64,000 bases of DNA from Allacma fusca. Taxonomy: Eukaryota > Arthropoda > Collembola > Symphypleona > Sminthuridae. The stretch covers positions 57,608,386-57,672,385 of the forward strand of contig OX359248.1 in the NCBI GenBank assembly GCA_947179485.1, read 5' to 3'. The notes beneath the pieces are model-generated. The model did no database searches. It worked only from the letters and a program-made list of their open reading frames with translations, and had not been told where the DNA came from. Each line of letters opens with the position of its first letter. The stretch's first letter is position 1. Of this stretch, positions 1-13,111 are shown piece after piece. Position numbers and translations under genes: made by a program.

Positions 1-974
1 TATTTCCCGTACTTTATATAGCTATATACATACTAGTCATATTCAGAATTTTTGAGCGTAAAACAACATTTGTTAGAATAAAATATTTTAACTGAAAAAC
101 GTTTAACTCCAGCAATGAAATCTAAGACCCACTCTGGATAAACCGGAAAATCGTGAAAGTTATAGCTCGAGCTATTTGTTTTTTAATACGGTGTTATCCA
201 GTTAAAAATGTTTTAGTAACGATTGACAATTCAAATTGTAAAACTCTTACATTTAATGATTGTATACATGTAGCAAAATTTTTGAGACATAACCTTCAGA
301 CCAGGGCCGAACAAATAATTTCATGGACTTAACGGTTAAAAATATATAAAATGTGAAACAGAATTCGATTGGCAAAGAACGGGTAGACGTTTTAGATTTA
401 ATTTTACAATAAATTCCCAATAAGATGTAACATAAACAACAACGTCTTTGATTCAGACCTTATTTGTTAGTGACAAAAAAATCAAGTTATTTCCCGTACT
501 TTATATAGCTATATACATACTAGTCATATTCAGAATTTTTGAGCGTAAAACAACATTTGTTAGTATATAATATTTGACCTGAAAAACGTTTAACTCCAGC
601 AATGAAATCTAAGACCCACTCTGGATAAACCGGACAATCGTGAAAGTTATAGCTCGAGCTATTTGTTCTTTAATACGGTGTTATCCAGTTAGAAATGTTT
701 TAGTTATAATTGACAATTCAAATTGAAAAACTCTTCCATTAATCGATTGTATACATGTAGCAAAATGTTTGAGACATAACCTTCAGACCAGGGCCGAACA
801 AATAATTTCATGGACTAAACGGTTATAAATATATAAAATGTGAAACAGAATTCGATTGGCAAAGAACGGGTAGACGTTTTAAATTTAAGTTTACAATAAA
901 TCCCCAATAAGATGTAACATAAACAACAACGTCTTTGATTCAGACGTTATTTGTTAGGGACACAAAAATCAAGG

Positions 975-2922
975 TATTTCCCGTACTTTATATAGCTATA
1001 TACATACTAGTCATATTCAGAATTTTTGAGCGTAAAACTACATTTGTTAAAATAAAATATTTTAACTGTAAAACGTTTAACTCCAGCAATAAAATCTAAG
1101 ACCTACTCTGGATAAACCGGACAATCGTGAAAGTTATAGCTCGAGCTATTTGTTTTTTAATACGGTGTTATCCAGTTAGAAATTTTTCAGTAACGATTGA
1201 CAATTCAAATTGTAAAACTCTTACATTTAATGATTGTATACATGTAGCAAAATTTTTGAGACATAACCTTCAGACCAGGGCCGAACTAATAATTTCATGG
1301 ACTAAACGGTTATAAATATAAAAAATGTGAAAAAGAATTCGATTTGCAAAGAACGGGTAGACGTTTTAAATTTAATTTTACAATAAATCCCCAATAAGAT
1401 GTAACATAAACAACAACGTCTTTGATTCAGACCTTATTTGTTAGTGACAAAAAAATCAAGTTATTTCCCGTACTTTATATAGCTATATACATACTAGTCA
1501 TATTCAGAATTTTTGAGCGTAAAACAACATTTGTTAGTATATAATATTTGACCTGAAAAACGTTTAACTCCAGAAATGAAATCTAAGACCCACTCTGGAT
1601 AAACCGGACAATCGTGAAAGTTATAGCTCGAGCTATTTGTTTTTTAATACGGTGTTATCCAGTTAGAAATTTTTCAGTAACGATTGACAATTCAAATTGT
1701 AAAACTCTTACATTTAATGATTGTATACATGTAGCAAAATTTTTGAGACATAACCTTCAGACCAGGGCCGAACAAATAATTTCATGGACTAAACGGTTAT
1801 AAATATATAAAATGTGAAACAGAATTCGATTGGCAAAGAACGGGTAGACGTTTTAAATTTAAGTTTACAATAAATCCCCAATAAGATGTAACATAAACAA
1901 CAACGTCTTTGATTCAGACGTTATTTGTTAGGGACACAAAAATCAAGGTATTTCCCGTACTTTATATAGCTATATACATACTAGTCATATTCAGAATTTT
2001 TGAGCGTAAAACTACATTTGTTAAAATAAAATATTTTAACTGTAAAACGTTTAACTCCAGCAATAAAATCTAAGACCTACTCTGGATAAACCGGACAATC
2101 GTGAAAGTTATAGCTCGAGCTATTTGTTTTTTAATACGGTGTTATCCAGTTAGAAATTTTTCAGTAACGATTGACAATTCAAATTGTAAAACTCTTACAT
2201 TTAATGATTGTATACATGTAGCAAAATTTTTGAGACATAACCTTCAGACCAGGGCCGAACTAATAATTTCATGGACTAAACGGTTATAAATATAAAAAAT
2301 GTGAAAAAGAATTCGATTTGCAAAGAACGGGTAGACGTTTTAAATTTAATTTTACAATAAATCCCCAATAAGATGTAACATAAACAACAACGTCTTTGAT
2401 TCAGACCTTATTTGTTAGTGACAAAAAAATCAAGTTATTTCCCGTACTTTATATAGCTATATACATACTAGTCATATTCAGAATTTTTGAGCGTAAAACA
2501 ACATTTGTTAGTATATAATATTTGACCTGAAAAACGTTTAACTCCAGAAATGAAATCTAAGACCCACTCTGGATAAACCGGACAATCGTGAAAGTTATAG
2601 CTCGAGCTATTTGTTTTTTAATACGGTGTTATCCAGTTAGAAATTTTTCAGTAACGATTGACAATTCAAATTGTAAAACTCTTACATTTAATGATTGTAT
2701 ACATGTAGCAAAATTTTTGAGACATAACCTTCAGACCAGGGCCGAACAAATAATTTCATGGACTAAACGGTTATAAATATATAAAATGTGAAACAGAATT
2801 CGATTGGCAATGAACGGGTAGTCGTTTTAAATTTAAGTTTACAATAAATCCCCAATAAGATGTAACATAAACAACAACGTCTTTGATTCAGACGTTATTT
2901 GTTAGGGACACAAAAATCAAGG
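975..2922. repeat. 974-bp satellite dimer duplicated in tandem (first pair)
   Basis: The dimer at 975-1948 and the next at 1949-2922 are almost identical and share private variants, including 'gccgaactaat' in the first monomer and 'ctccagaaatg' in the second. Shared private variants point to a recent tandem duplication of a whole dimer. A few differences, such as 'ggcaatgaacgggtagtcg' only in the second copy, show they are not an exact assembly copy. Confidence 0.85.
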
Positions 2923-4870
2923 TATTTCCCGTACTTTATATAGCTATATACATACTAGTCATATTCAGAATTTTTGAGCGTAAAACTACATTTGTTAAAA
3001 TAAAATATTTTAACTGTAAAACGTTTAACTCCAGCAATAAAATCTAAGACCTACTCTGGATAAACCGGACAATCGTGAAAGTTATAGCTCGAGCTATTTG
3101 TTTTTTAATACGGTGTTATTCAGTTAGAAATGTTTTAGCTATAATTGACAATTCAAATTGAAAAACTCTTCCATCAATTGATTGTATACATGTAGCAAAA
3201 TGTTTGAGACATAACCTTCAGACAAGGGCCAAACAAATAATTTCATGGACTAAACGGTTATAAATATATAAAATGTGAAACAGAATTCGATTTGCAAAGA
3301 ACGGGTGGACGTTTTAAATTTAATTTTAAAATAAATCCCCAATAAGTTGTAACATAAACAACAACGTCTTTGATTCAGACCTTATTTGTTAGTGACAAAA
3401 AAATCAAGTTATTTCCCGTACTTTATATAGCTATATACATACTAGTCATATTCAGAATTTTTGAGCGTCAAACATAATTTGTTAGAATAAAATATTTTAA
3501 CTGAAAAACGTTTAACTCCAGCAATGAAATCTAAGACCCACTCTGGATAAACCGGAAAATCGTGAAAGTTATAGCTCGAGCTATTTGTTTTTTAATACGG
3601 TGTTATCCAGTTAGAAATTTTTCAGTAACGATTGACAATTCAAATTGTAAAACTCTTACATTTAATGATTGTATACATGTAGCAAAATTTTTGAGACATA
3701 ACCTTCAGACCAGGGCCGAACAAATAATTTCATGGACTAAACGGTTATAAATATATAAAATGTGAAACAGAATTCGATTGGCAATGAACGGGTAGTCGTT
3801 TTAAATTTAAGTTTACAATAAATCCCCAATAAGATGTAACATAAACAACAACGTCTTTGATTCAGACGTTATTTGTTAGGGACACAAAAATCAAGGTATT
3901 TCCCGTACTTTATATAGCTATATACATACTAGTCATATTCAGAATTTTTGAGCGTAAAACTACATTTGTTAAAATAAAATATTTTAACTGTAAAACGTTT
4001 AACTCCAGCAATAAAATCTAAGACCTACTCTGGATAAACCGGACAATCGTGAAAGTTATAGCTCGAGCTATTTGTTTTTTAATACGGTGTTATTCAGTTA
4101 GAAATGTTTTAGCTATAATTGACAATTCAAATTGAAAAACTCTTCCATCAATTGATTGTATACATGTAGCAAAATGTTTGAGACATAACCTTCAGACAAG
4201 GGCCAAACAAATAATTTCATGGACTAAACGGTTATAAATATATAAAATGTGAAACAGAATTCGATTTGCAAAGAACGGGTGGACGTTTTAAATTTAATTT
4301 TAAAATAAATCCCCAATAAGTTGTAACATAAACAACAACGTCTTTGATTCAGACCTTATTTGTTAGTGACAAAAAAATCAAGTTATTTCCCGTACTTTAT
4401 ATAGCTATATACATACTAGTCATATTCAGAATTTTTGAGCGTCAAACATAATTTGTTAGAATAAAATATTTTAACTGAAAAACGTTTAACTCCAGCAATG
4501 AAATCTAAGACCCACTCTGGATAAACCGGAAAATCGTGAAAGTTATAGCTCGAGCTATTTGTTTTTTAATACGGTGTTATCCAGTTAGAAATTTTTCAGT
4601 AACGATTGACAATTCAAATTGTAAAACTCTTACATTTAATGATTCTATACATGTAGCAAAATTTTTGAGACATAACCTTCAGACCAGGGCCGAACAAATA
4701 ATTTCATGGACTAAACGGTTAAAAATATATAAAATGTGAAACAGAATTCGATTGGCAAAGAACGGGTAGACGTTTTAAATTTAAGTTTACAATAAATCCC
4801 CAATAAGATGTAACATAAACAACAACGTATTTGATTCAGACGTTATTTGTTAGGGACACAAAAATCAAGG
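2923..4870. repeat. 974-bp satellite dimer duplicated in tandem (second pair)
   Basis: The dimers at 2923-3896 and 3897-4870 share private variants ('gacaagggccaaac', 'gcgtcaaacataattt'). They differ at a few sites near 4640-4830, for example 'gattctatac' for 'gattgtatac'. This is a second, independent dimer duplication within the same array. Confidence 0.85.
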
Positions 4871-5357
4871 TATTTCCCGTACTTTATATAGCTATATACA
4901 TACTAGTCATATTCAGAATTTTTGAGCGTAAAACTACATTTGTTAAAATAAAATATTTTAACTGTAAAACGTTTAACTCCAGCAATAAAATCTAAGACCT
5001 ACTCTGGATAAACCGGACAATCGTGAAAGTTATAGCTCGAGCTATTTGTTTTTTAATACGGTGTTATCCAGTTAGAATTGTTTTAGTTATAATTGACAAT
5101 TCAAATTGAAAAACTCTTCCATTAATTGATTGTATACATGTAGCAAAATGTTTGAGACATAACCTTCAGACCATGGCCGAACAAATAATTTCATGGATAA
5201 AACGGTTATAAACATATAAAATGTGAAAAAGAATTCGATTTGCAAAGAACGGGTAGACGTTTTAGATTTAATTTTACAATAAATTCCCAATAAGATGTAA
5301 CATAAACAACAACGTCTTTGATTCAGACCTTTTTTGTTAGGGACACAAAAATCAAGG

Positions 5358-7305
5358 TATTTCCCGTACTTTATATAGCTATATACATACTAGTCATATT
5401 CAGAATTTTTGAGCGTAAAACTACATTTGTTAAAATAAAATATTTTAACTGTAAAACGTTTAACTCCAGCAATGAAATCTAAGACCCACTCTGGATAAAC
5501 CGGACAATCGTGAAAGTTATAGCTCGAGCTATTTGTTTTTTAATACGGTGTTATCCAGTTAGAAATTTTTCAGTAACGATTGACAATTCAAATTGTAAAA
5601 CTCTTACATTTAATGATTGTATACATGTAGCAAAATTTTTGAGACATAACCTTCAGACCAGGGCCGAACAAATGATTTCATGGACTAAACGGTTATAAAT
5701 ATATAAAATGTGAAACAGAATTCGATTGGCAATGAATGGGTAGTCGTTTTAAATTTAAGTTTACAATAAATCCCCAATAAGATGTAACATAAACAACAAC
5801 GTCTTTGATTCAGACGTTATTTGTTAGGGACACAAAAATCAAGGTATTTCGCGTACTTTATATAGCTATATACATACTAGTCATATTCAGAATATTTGAG
5901 CGTAAAACTACATTGGTTAAAATAAAATATTTTAACTGTAAAACGTTTAACTCCAGCAATAAAATCTAAGACCTACTCTGGATAAACCGGACAATCGTGA
6001 AAGTTATAGCTCGAGCTATTTGTTTTTTAATACGGTGTTATCCAGTTAGAAATGTTTTAGCTATAATTGACAATTCAAATTGAAAAACTCTTCCATTAAT
6101 TGATTGTATGCATGTAGCAAAATGTTTGAGACATAACCTTCAGACCAGGGCCGAACAAATAATTTCATGGACTAAACGGTTATAAATATATAAAATGTGA
6201 AACAGAATTCGATTTGCAAAGAACGGGTGGACGTTTTAAATTTAATTTTACAATAAATCCCCAATAAGATGTAACATAAACAACAACGTCTTTGATTCAG
6301 ACGTTATTTGTTAGGGACACAAAAATCAAGGTATTTCCCGTACTTTATATAGCTATATACATACCAGTCATATTCAGAATTTTTGAGCGTAAAACTACAT
6401 TGGTTAAAATAAAATATTTTAGCTGTAAAACGTTTAACTCCAGCAATGAAATCTAAGACCCACTCTGGATAAACCGGACAATCGTGAAAGTTATAGCTCG
6501 AGCTATTTGTTTTTTAATACGGTGTTATCCAGTTAGAAATTTTTCAGTAACGATTGACAATTCAAATTGTAAAACTCTTACATTTAATGATTGTATACAT
6601 GTAGCAAAATTTTTGAGACATAACCTTCAGACCAGGGCCGAACAAATGATTTCATGGACTAAACGGTTATAAATATATAAAATGTGAAACAGAATTCGAT
6701 TGGCAATGAATGGGTAGTCGTTTTAAATTTAAGTTTACAATAAATCCCCAATAAGATGTAACATAAACAACAACGTCTTTGATTCAGACGTTATTTGTTA
6801 GGGACACAAAAATCAAGGTATTTCGCGTACTTTATATAGCTATATACATACTAGTCATATTCAGAATATTTGAGCGTAAAACTACATTGGTTAAAATAAA
6901 ATATTTTAACTGTAAAACGTTTAACTCCAGCAATAAAATCTAAGACCTACTCTGGATAAACCGGACAATCGTGAAAGTTATAGCTCGAGCTATTTGTTTT
7001 TTAATACGGTGTTATCCAGTTAGAAATGTTTTAGCTATAATTGACAATTCAAATTGAAAAACTCTTCCATTAATTGATTGTATGCATGTAGCAAAATGTT
7101 TGAGACATAACCTTCAGACCAGGGCCGAACAAATAATTTCATGGACTAAACGGTTATAAATATATAAAATGTGAAACAGAATTCGATTTGCAAAGAACGG
7201 GTGGACGTTTTAAATTTAATTTTACAATAAATCCCCAATAAGATGTAACATAAACAACAACGTCTTTGATTCAGACGTTATTTGTTAGGGACACAAAAAT
7301 CAAGG
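5358..7305. repeat. 974-bp satellite dimer duplicated in tandem (third pair)
   Basis: The dimers at 5358-6331 and 6332-7305 share private variants such as 'acaaatgatttcatgg', 'tttcgcgtac' and 'gtatgcatgtag'. A single unpaired form-b monomer (4871-5357) separates this pair from the preceding one. Confidence 0.85.
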
Positions 7306-7790
7306 TATTTCCCGTACTTTATATAGCTATATACATACCAGTCATATTCAGAATTTTTGAGCGTAAAACTACATTGGTTAAAATAAAATATTTTAGCTGT
7401 AAAACGTTTAACTCCAGCAATGAAATCTAAGACCTACTCTGGATAAACCGGACAATCGTGAAAGTTATAGCTCGAGCTATTTGTTTTTTAATACGGTGTT
7501 ATCCAGTTAGAAATGTTTTAGTAACGATTGACAATTCAAATTGTAAAACTCTTACATTTAATGATTGTATACATGTAGCAGAATTTTTGAGACATAACCT
7601 TCAGACCAGGGCCGAACAAATAATTTCATGGACTAAACGGTTATAAATATATAAAATGTGAAACAGAATTCGATTGGCAAAGAACGGGTAGACGTTTTAA
7701 ATTTAAGTTTACAATAAATCCCCAATAAGATGTAACATAAACAACAACGTCTTTGATTCAGACGTTATTTGTTAGGGACACAAAAATCAA

Positions 7791-8399
7791 AAAGTAGCCC
7801 CTCTCTTTATTCTAGCTTTATTTATTAGAGAAATATTAACAGTTATTATAATTATAAGATCATTAGTCGGTATACTAGGGGGGTTAAACGTTAATTCCAC
7901 AAAAAAACTTCTAGCGTACTCATCTATAGCCCATTCATCATGAATACTAATAAGTTTAATAGTAAATATAAAAGTGTGAGTTAGGTATTTTATAATTTAT
8001 TCAACCATAATTATTATTTTAACCTCATCATTTCATTTTATGAACATCAAAAAAATCTCATCTTTTATGGCCATTAATAATATAAACAGATTAAAAATAA
8101 TTCTTATTATCAATCTAATATCAATAGCAGGATTGCCACCGTTTGTAGGGTTCTTAGCAAAACTTAGGGTTATAAATCAAATTATAGATAAATTTAACCT
8201 AATTATAATTTCAGGAGTAATAATTCTATCGTCAATTGTAACTTTATGATTCTATATAAAAATACTATATACTTCAATTTTCATTAAATCCACCCATCCA
8301 AAAATCAGAAGTATTAAAAATATTTATATATATAAATTAATAATAATATTAATAGTAACAGCTAATATTACCGGACCTATAATTATTTTATTTTTTTAA
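7791..8399 (+). CDS. nad2: NADH dehydrogenase subunit 2, 5'-truncated
   Basis: This is the C-terminal ~202 residues of ND2, a membrane subunit of respiratory complex I. It reads in the mitochondrial code (two TGA read as Trp) and ends at TAA 8397-8399. The first visible residues, KVAPLF, match the conserved internal WQK-APLF region of arthropod ND2. The later GGLN, KLLAYSS, HSSWM and GLPPFVGF motifs are as expected. Roughly the first third of the gene, with its start codon, is missing because the satellite joins here. The protein is hydrophobic throughout, with several membrane helices. It is unlikely to be functional as placed. No frameshift is seen in the remaining part. Confidence 0.93.
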
Positions 8400-8414
8400 G
8401 ACTTAACTTACAAT

Positions 8415-8478
8415 AACAAGAGAGCTATTATGCCCATAATTAAATTTACAGTTTAACACCTTAATCAGACATCTTATT
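8415..8478 (-). tRNA. trnY: tRNA-Tyr (anticodon GTA)
   Basis: On the minus strand the acceptor arms AATAAGA and TCTTGTT pair with G-T wobble, and the anticodon loop is CTGTAAA with GTA. It lies between nad2 and trnW. In the ancestral pancrustacean order it follows trnC just before cox1, so it has moved. Confidence 0.88.
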
Positions 8479-8487
8479 CATGAAGGA

Positions 8488-8555
8488 AAAACTTTAAGTT
8501 AAAAAAACTTTAAACCTTCAAAGTTTAAAATAAAAGTGCCAATCTTTCAAGTTTT
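8488..8555 (+). tRNA. trnW: tRNA-Trp (anticodon TCA)
   Basis: The acceptor stem AAAACTT/AAGTTTT pairs perfectly. The anticodon loop CTTCAAA carries TCA, which reads both TGA and TGG as tryptophan. Confidence 0.92.
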
Positions 8556-8562
8556 AATTATA

Positions 8563-8622
8563 AGGGCTAATGGTTGATTAACCATAATAAAGAATTTGCA
8601 ATTCTTTAGAAAATCTAACCCT
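8563..8622 (-). tRNA. trnC: tRNA-Cys (anticodon GCA)
   Basis: On the minus strand the acceptor AGGGTTA pairs with TAGCCCT (one G-T). The anticodon stem AAGAA/TTCTT encloses loop TTGCAAA with GCA. It now directly precedes cox1, the place usually held by trnY. Confidence 0.92.
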
Positions 8623-8646
8623 ATTAATAATTAATTTTATTAAAAT

Positions 8647-10179
<1,533 letters not shown>

Positions 10180-10181
10180 AT

Positions 10182-10245
10182 TCTATCTTGACAGACAAAT
10201 GTAATGAACTTAAAATTCATCTATAGAAATAAATTTCTAGTTAGA
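10182..10245 (+). tRNA. trnL2: tRNA-Leu(UUR) (anticodon TAA)
   Basis: The acceptor TCTATCT/AGTTAGA pairs at 6 of 7 positions. The anticodon loop CTTAAAA contains TAA. Its position between cox1 and cox2 is the diagnostic pancrustacean (insects plus crustaceans) arrangement. Confidence 0.92.
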
Positions 10246-10246
10246 A

Positions 10247-10935
10247 ATACCAACATGAATAGCACTTGGCTTTCAAAATGCAGCTTCCCCTCTTATAGAA
10301 CAATTAATTTTTTTTCACAACCATGCTTTATCTATTCTTATCCTAGTTATAACCGTAGTTAGATTTAAACTAATTAAGACTATTACTAATAGTAATATTA
10401 ATACACAACTCCTTGAGTCACAATCACTAGAACTATTTTGAACTTTAGCCCCAGCATTAGTTCTTTTATTTATTGGGCTACCTTCTATTCGTATTTTATA
10501 TCTTATTGATGAAGTTTATAATCCTGATATTACCTTAAAAACTATCGGTCACCAATGATATTGGTCTTATGAATATTCAGACTTTACTCAAAACATCGAA
10601 TTTGAATCATTCATAGTACCGTCTCAAGAACTTAAATCAAATCAGTTCCGCCTCCTAGACACTGATAATCGTGTTGTTATTCCTTTTAATACTCAAGTAC
10701 GTAATTTGATTTCGTCAGCGGACGTTATTCATTCATGAGCTGTGCCTTCACTAGGTGTAAAGGCCGACGCAATTCCAGGACGCCTTAACCAAGTAAGATT
10801 CTTAATTAACTACCCAGGACTATTTTATGGACAATGCTCAGAAATTTGTGGGGCAAATCACAGATTTATGCCTATTACGGTAGAAGCAACTTATACCGAA
10901 TTCTTCAAGAAATGAATTAGATCATTTAAAAAATA
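10247..10935 (+). CDS. cox2: Cytochrome c oxidase subunit II
   Basis: COX2 carries the CuA centre that accepts electrons from cytochrome c. The frame is 229 codons, typical length, with two N-terminal membrane helices and then the soluble cupredoxin domain. The CuA ligands are visible: SADVIHSW and [13 protein letters not shown] (two Cys, the Glu, His and Met). The start is ATA at 10247, one base after trnL2. The gene most likely ends with an incomplete TA just before trnK, completed to TAA by polyadenylation. Reading on in frame would reach a TAA at 10952-10954 inside trnK. Confidence 0.95.
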
Positions 10936-11000
10936 CATTAAGTGGCCGAGATAAGGTAATGACCTTTTAAGTCATCCTACGATTGTATTAATCCTTAATG
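10936..11000 (+). tRNA. trnK: tRNA-Lys (anticodon TTT)
   Basis: The acceptor CATTAAG/CTTAATG pairs perfectly. The anticodon loop CTTTTAA holds TTT rather than the CTT common in many insects. The usual neighbour trnD is not found between this gene and atp8; only five bases separate them. Confidence 0.92.
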
Positions 11001-11005
11001 ATAAA

Positions 11006-11170
11006 ATTCCTCAAATAGCACCAATAATATGAAATCTAATTTTTACTATATCTTCTATAGTTAGATTTGTTATTTTAACAAAAGTGTACTTCACAATATT
11101 TAATAAAAAAAAATTAACTAATAATAAAAACTTAATTAACAAAAATTTTAACAAAACATGACTATGATAA
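11006..11170 (+). CDS. atp8: ATP synthase F0 subunit 8
   Basis: A 54-codon frame plus stop, starting at ATT with the conserved IPQMAPMMW N-terminus. It has one membrane helix and a basic, Asn/Lys-rich tail ending in two tryptophans (TGA). The stop overlaps the atp6 start by seven bases in the usual ATGATAA arrangement, consistent with a shared transcript. Subunit 8 is a stator component of mitochondrial ATP synthase. Confidence 0.93.
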
Positions 11171-11841
11171 CTAATCTATTTTCAATTTTTGACCCAGCTA
11201 CATCTAATAGACTTTCACTAAATTGAACATCAATACTAATAATTATAGTTATAATATATCCTATATATTGAGTTATTCCCAATAACTTAAATATATTTTT
11301 AACAAAAACAATAAATATTCTTCATAAAGAAATTAAAATAACATTAGGAAAAAGGTCACCTCTAGGGACTTCTATTTTCATAATTACTCTATTTATATTC
11401 ATTATTACAAATAACTCTTTAGGTATACTTCCTTATATCTTTACGGCATCGAGACACATATCTATAACACTGGCCATAGCTTTACCCCTATGAATCTCTT
11501 TGATAGTGTTTGGCTGGTTTAATAAAACCATTGATATGCTAGCTCACCTAGTTCCACAGGGAACACCAACCCCACTTATAATATTTATAGTATTAATTGA
11601 AACAATTAGTAATCTAATTCGACCTCTAACTTTAGCCGTACGGCTAACAGCAAACATAATTGCAGGCCACCTTCTAATAACATTAGTGGGAAGACAAGCT
11701 GCCGTATCAACCTCAATCTCTCTAATAGGGGTTATAAATGCCTTCATTTTATTGACCATCCTAGAAGTAGCAGTAACAATTATCCAAGCTTACGTATTCG
11801 TTATTTTAATAACTCTCTACATAAGAGAGGTACACCATTAA
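11164..11841 (+). CDS. atp6: ATP synthase F0 subunit 6
   Basis: Subunit a of ATP synthase forms the proton half-channels beside the c-ring. There are 225 codons plus stop, with ATG inside the ATGATAA overlap with atp8. It starts MMTNLFSIFDP. The conserved helix ETISNLIRPLTLAVRLTANM carries the essential Arg, and the C-terminus ends in EVHH. No frame break is seen. Confidence 0.96.
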
Positions 11842-11844
11842 ATT

Positions 11845-12633
11845 ATGATAGTTGTAAAAAAACATCCATTTCATATAGTTGATATAAGACCATGACCTTT
11901 ATCCACATCTATTGGAGCATTGGTAATAACCACTGGCTTAGTAAAATGATTTAATCAATTTAATATTAATTTATTAATTATTGGTTTATTAATCACCGTA
12001 ATTTCATCATTCCAGTGATGACGGGATATCTCACGAGAAAGAACTTACCAAGGCCTTCACACAAAAAAAGTTTTATCAGGTATGAAACTAGGCATAGTAC
12101 TATTTATTATTTCAGAAGTATTTTTCTTTCTATCATTTTTCTGAGCATTTTTTCACAGAAGATTATCACCTAGTATCGAATTAGGTATACAATGACCACC
12201 CATAGGAATTCAGCCATTTAACCCTATACAAATTCCTCTTCTAAACACAATTATCCTTCTATCATCTGGAGTAAGTGTAACCTATGCTCACCACAGAATT
12301 TTAGAAAAAACCATAACTCACTCTAAAAAAAGACTTATGCTAACAGTCATTTTAGGTTTATACTTTTCTTGTCTTCAAGCTCTTGAATATTGAGAAGCAC
12401 CTTTTTCAATAGCTGACTCTGTTTATGGTTCAACATTTTTTATAGCAACAGGATTTCACGGAATTCATGTAATTGTAGGAACAACATTTTTATTTATTTC
12501 ACTAATTCGATTAATAAAAAATCACTTCTCTAGATACCATCACTTCGGATTTGAAGCAGCCGCATGATATTGACATTTTGTTGACGTAGTATGGCTATTC
12601 CTATATATTAATGTATACTGATGAGGTGCATAA
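11845..12633 (+). CDS. cox3: Cytochrome c oxidase subunit III
   Basis: COX3 is a core, non-catalytic complex IV subunit with seven membrane helices. There are 262 codons plus TAA, the normal arthropod length. It starts with ATG three bases after atp6. Conserved motifs include WWRD near residue 57, the GFHGIHV segment and [18 protein letters not shown] at the C-terminus. The frame is intact. Confidence 0.96.
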
Positions 12634-12634
12634 A

Positions 12635-12700
12635 TATACTTCTATTATAAAAAGTAAATTTAATTTCCAATTAAAAAGTCCAATTAAATAGGGAAGTATA
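12635..12700 (+). tRNA. trnG: tRNA-Gly (anticodon TCC)
   Basis: The acceptor TATACTT/AAGTATA pairs, and the anticodon stem AATT encloses a loop with TCC. It sits between cox3 and nad3 as in most arthropods. Confidence 0.92.
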
Positions 12701-13045
12701 ATAATATTAATTATAATATTAACTTTAGTGGTTTCTTCATTTCTAATAATTGTAAACTCATTAATCTCAATTAAGAAAATATTTTCACGAGAAAAATCAT
12801 CAGCATTTGAGTGTGGGTATGACCCTAAATCTTCTTCACGTTTACCCTTCTCTATAAAATTTTTTTTAATTGCAATAATTTTTTTAATCTTTGATGTAGA
12901 AATTACATTAATTTTACCCCTACCATTAATTATGAAGTTTATCTCTACAAAAATTTGACTATTCATCTCAGAATTTTTTATAATTATTTTAATTATAGGG
13001 GTACTTCATGAATGGAAAGAGGGGTCATTAGATTGAGCTAAATAA
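12701..13045 (+). CDS. nad3: NADH dehydrogenase subunit 3
   Basis: 114 codons plus TAA, starting with ATA directly after trnG. Conserved FECGYDP is present at residues ~40-46; its Cys lies on the mobile loop linked to complex I activity changes. LIFDVEI and [10 protein letters not shown] are also present. The stop overlaps trnA by one base. The frame is intact. Confidence 0.95.
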
Positions 13046-13111
13046 GAATAGTAGTTATTTAATAATATTTAAATTGCAATTAAAAGGTGCTCAAAATAAA
13101 GAGTCTATTTT
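13045..13111 (+). tRNA. trnA: tRNA-Ala (anticodon TGC)
   Basis: The acceptor AGAATAG/CTATTTT pairs, and the anticodon loop contains TGC. It is first in the A-R-N-S1-E-F cluster, which keeps the ancestral pancrustacean order. Confidence 0.9.

Larger units (their letters stand above)
1..7790. repeat. 487-bp AT-rich satellite array, 16 copies
   Basis: Sixteen head-to-tail copies of a 487-bp monomer fill this stretch (copies start near 1, 488, 975, 1462 and so on). Two monomer forms alternate over much of it, making a 974-bp dimer. Form a has 'taacgattgac' and 'cttacatttaatg'; form b has 'tataattgac' and 'cttccat'. Every monomer carries two perfect 14-bp palindromes, TATATAGCTATATA and ATAGCTCGAGCTAT (at 15-28 and 162-175 in the first copy). 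I see no gene. A 62-codon frame opening at GTG recurs in form a but is broken in form b, so it is not treated as coding. The array stops abruptly against mitochondrial DNA at 7790/7791. It looks like pericentromeric or subtelomeric satellite, but its location cannot be told from sequence. Confidence 0.97.

Noticed and set aside
1127-7646. Recurring 62-codon open frame in the 487-bp satellite (GTG start)
   Set aside because: It recurs only because the monomer recurs. It is broken in form-b monomers, has no ATG and shows no codon-level constraint.
1-7790. 487-bp repeats as the mitochondrial control region
   Set aside because: The repeats join in the middle of nad2, removing its start, whereas a control region would sit beyond trnI-Q-M and leave nad2 whole.
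11544-12966. Minus-strand frames opposite atp6 and nad3 (71 and 121 codons)
   Set aside because: Shadows of the real plus-strand mitochondrial genes, with no homology features of their own.
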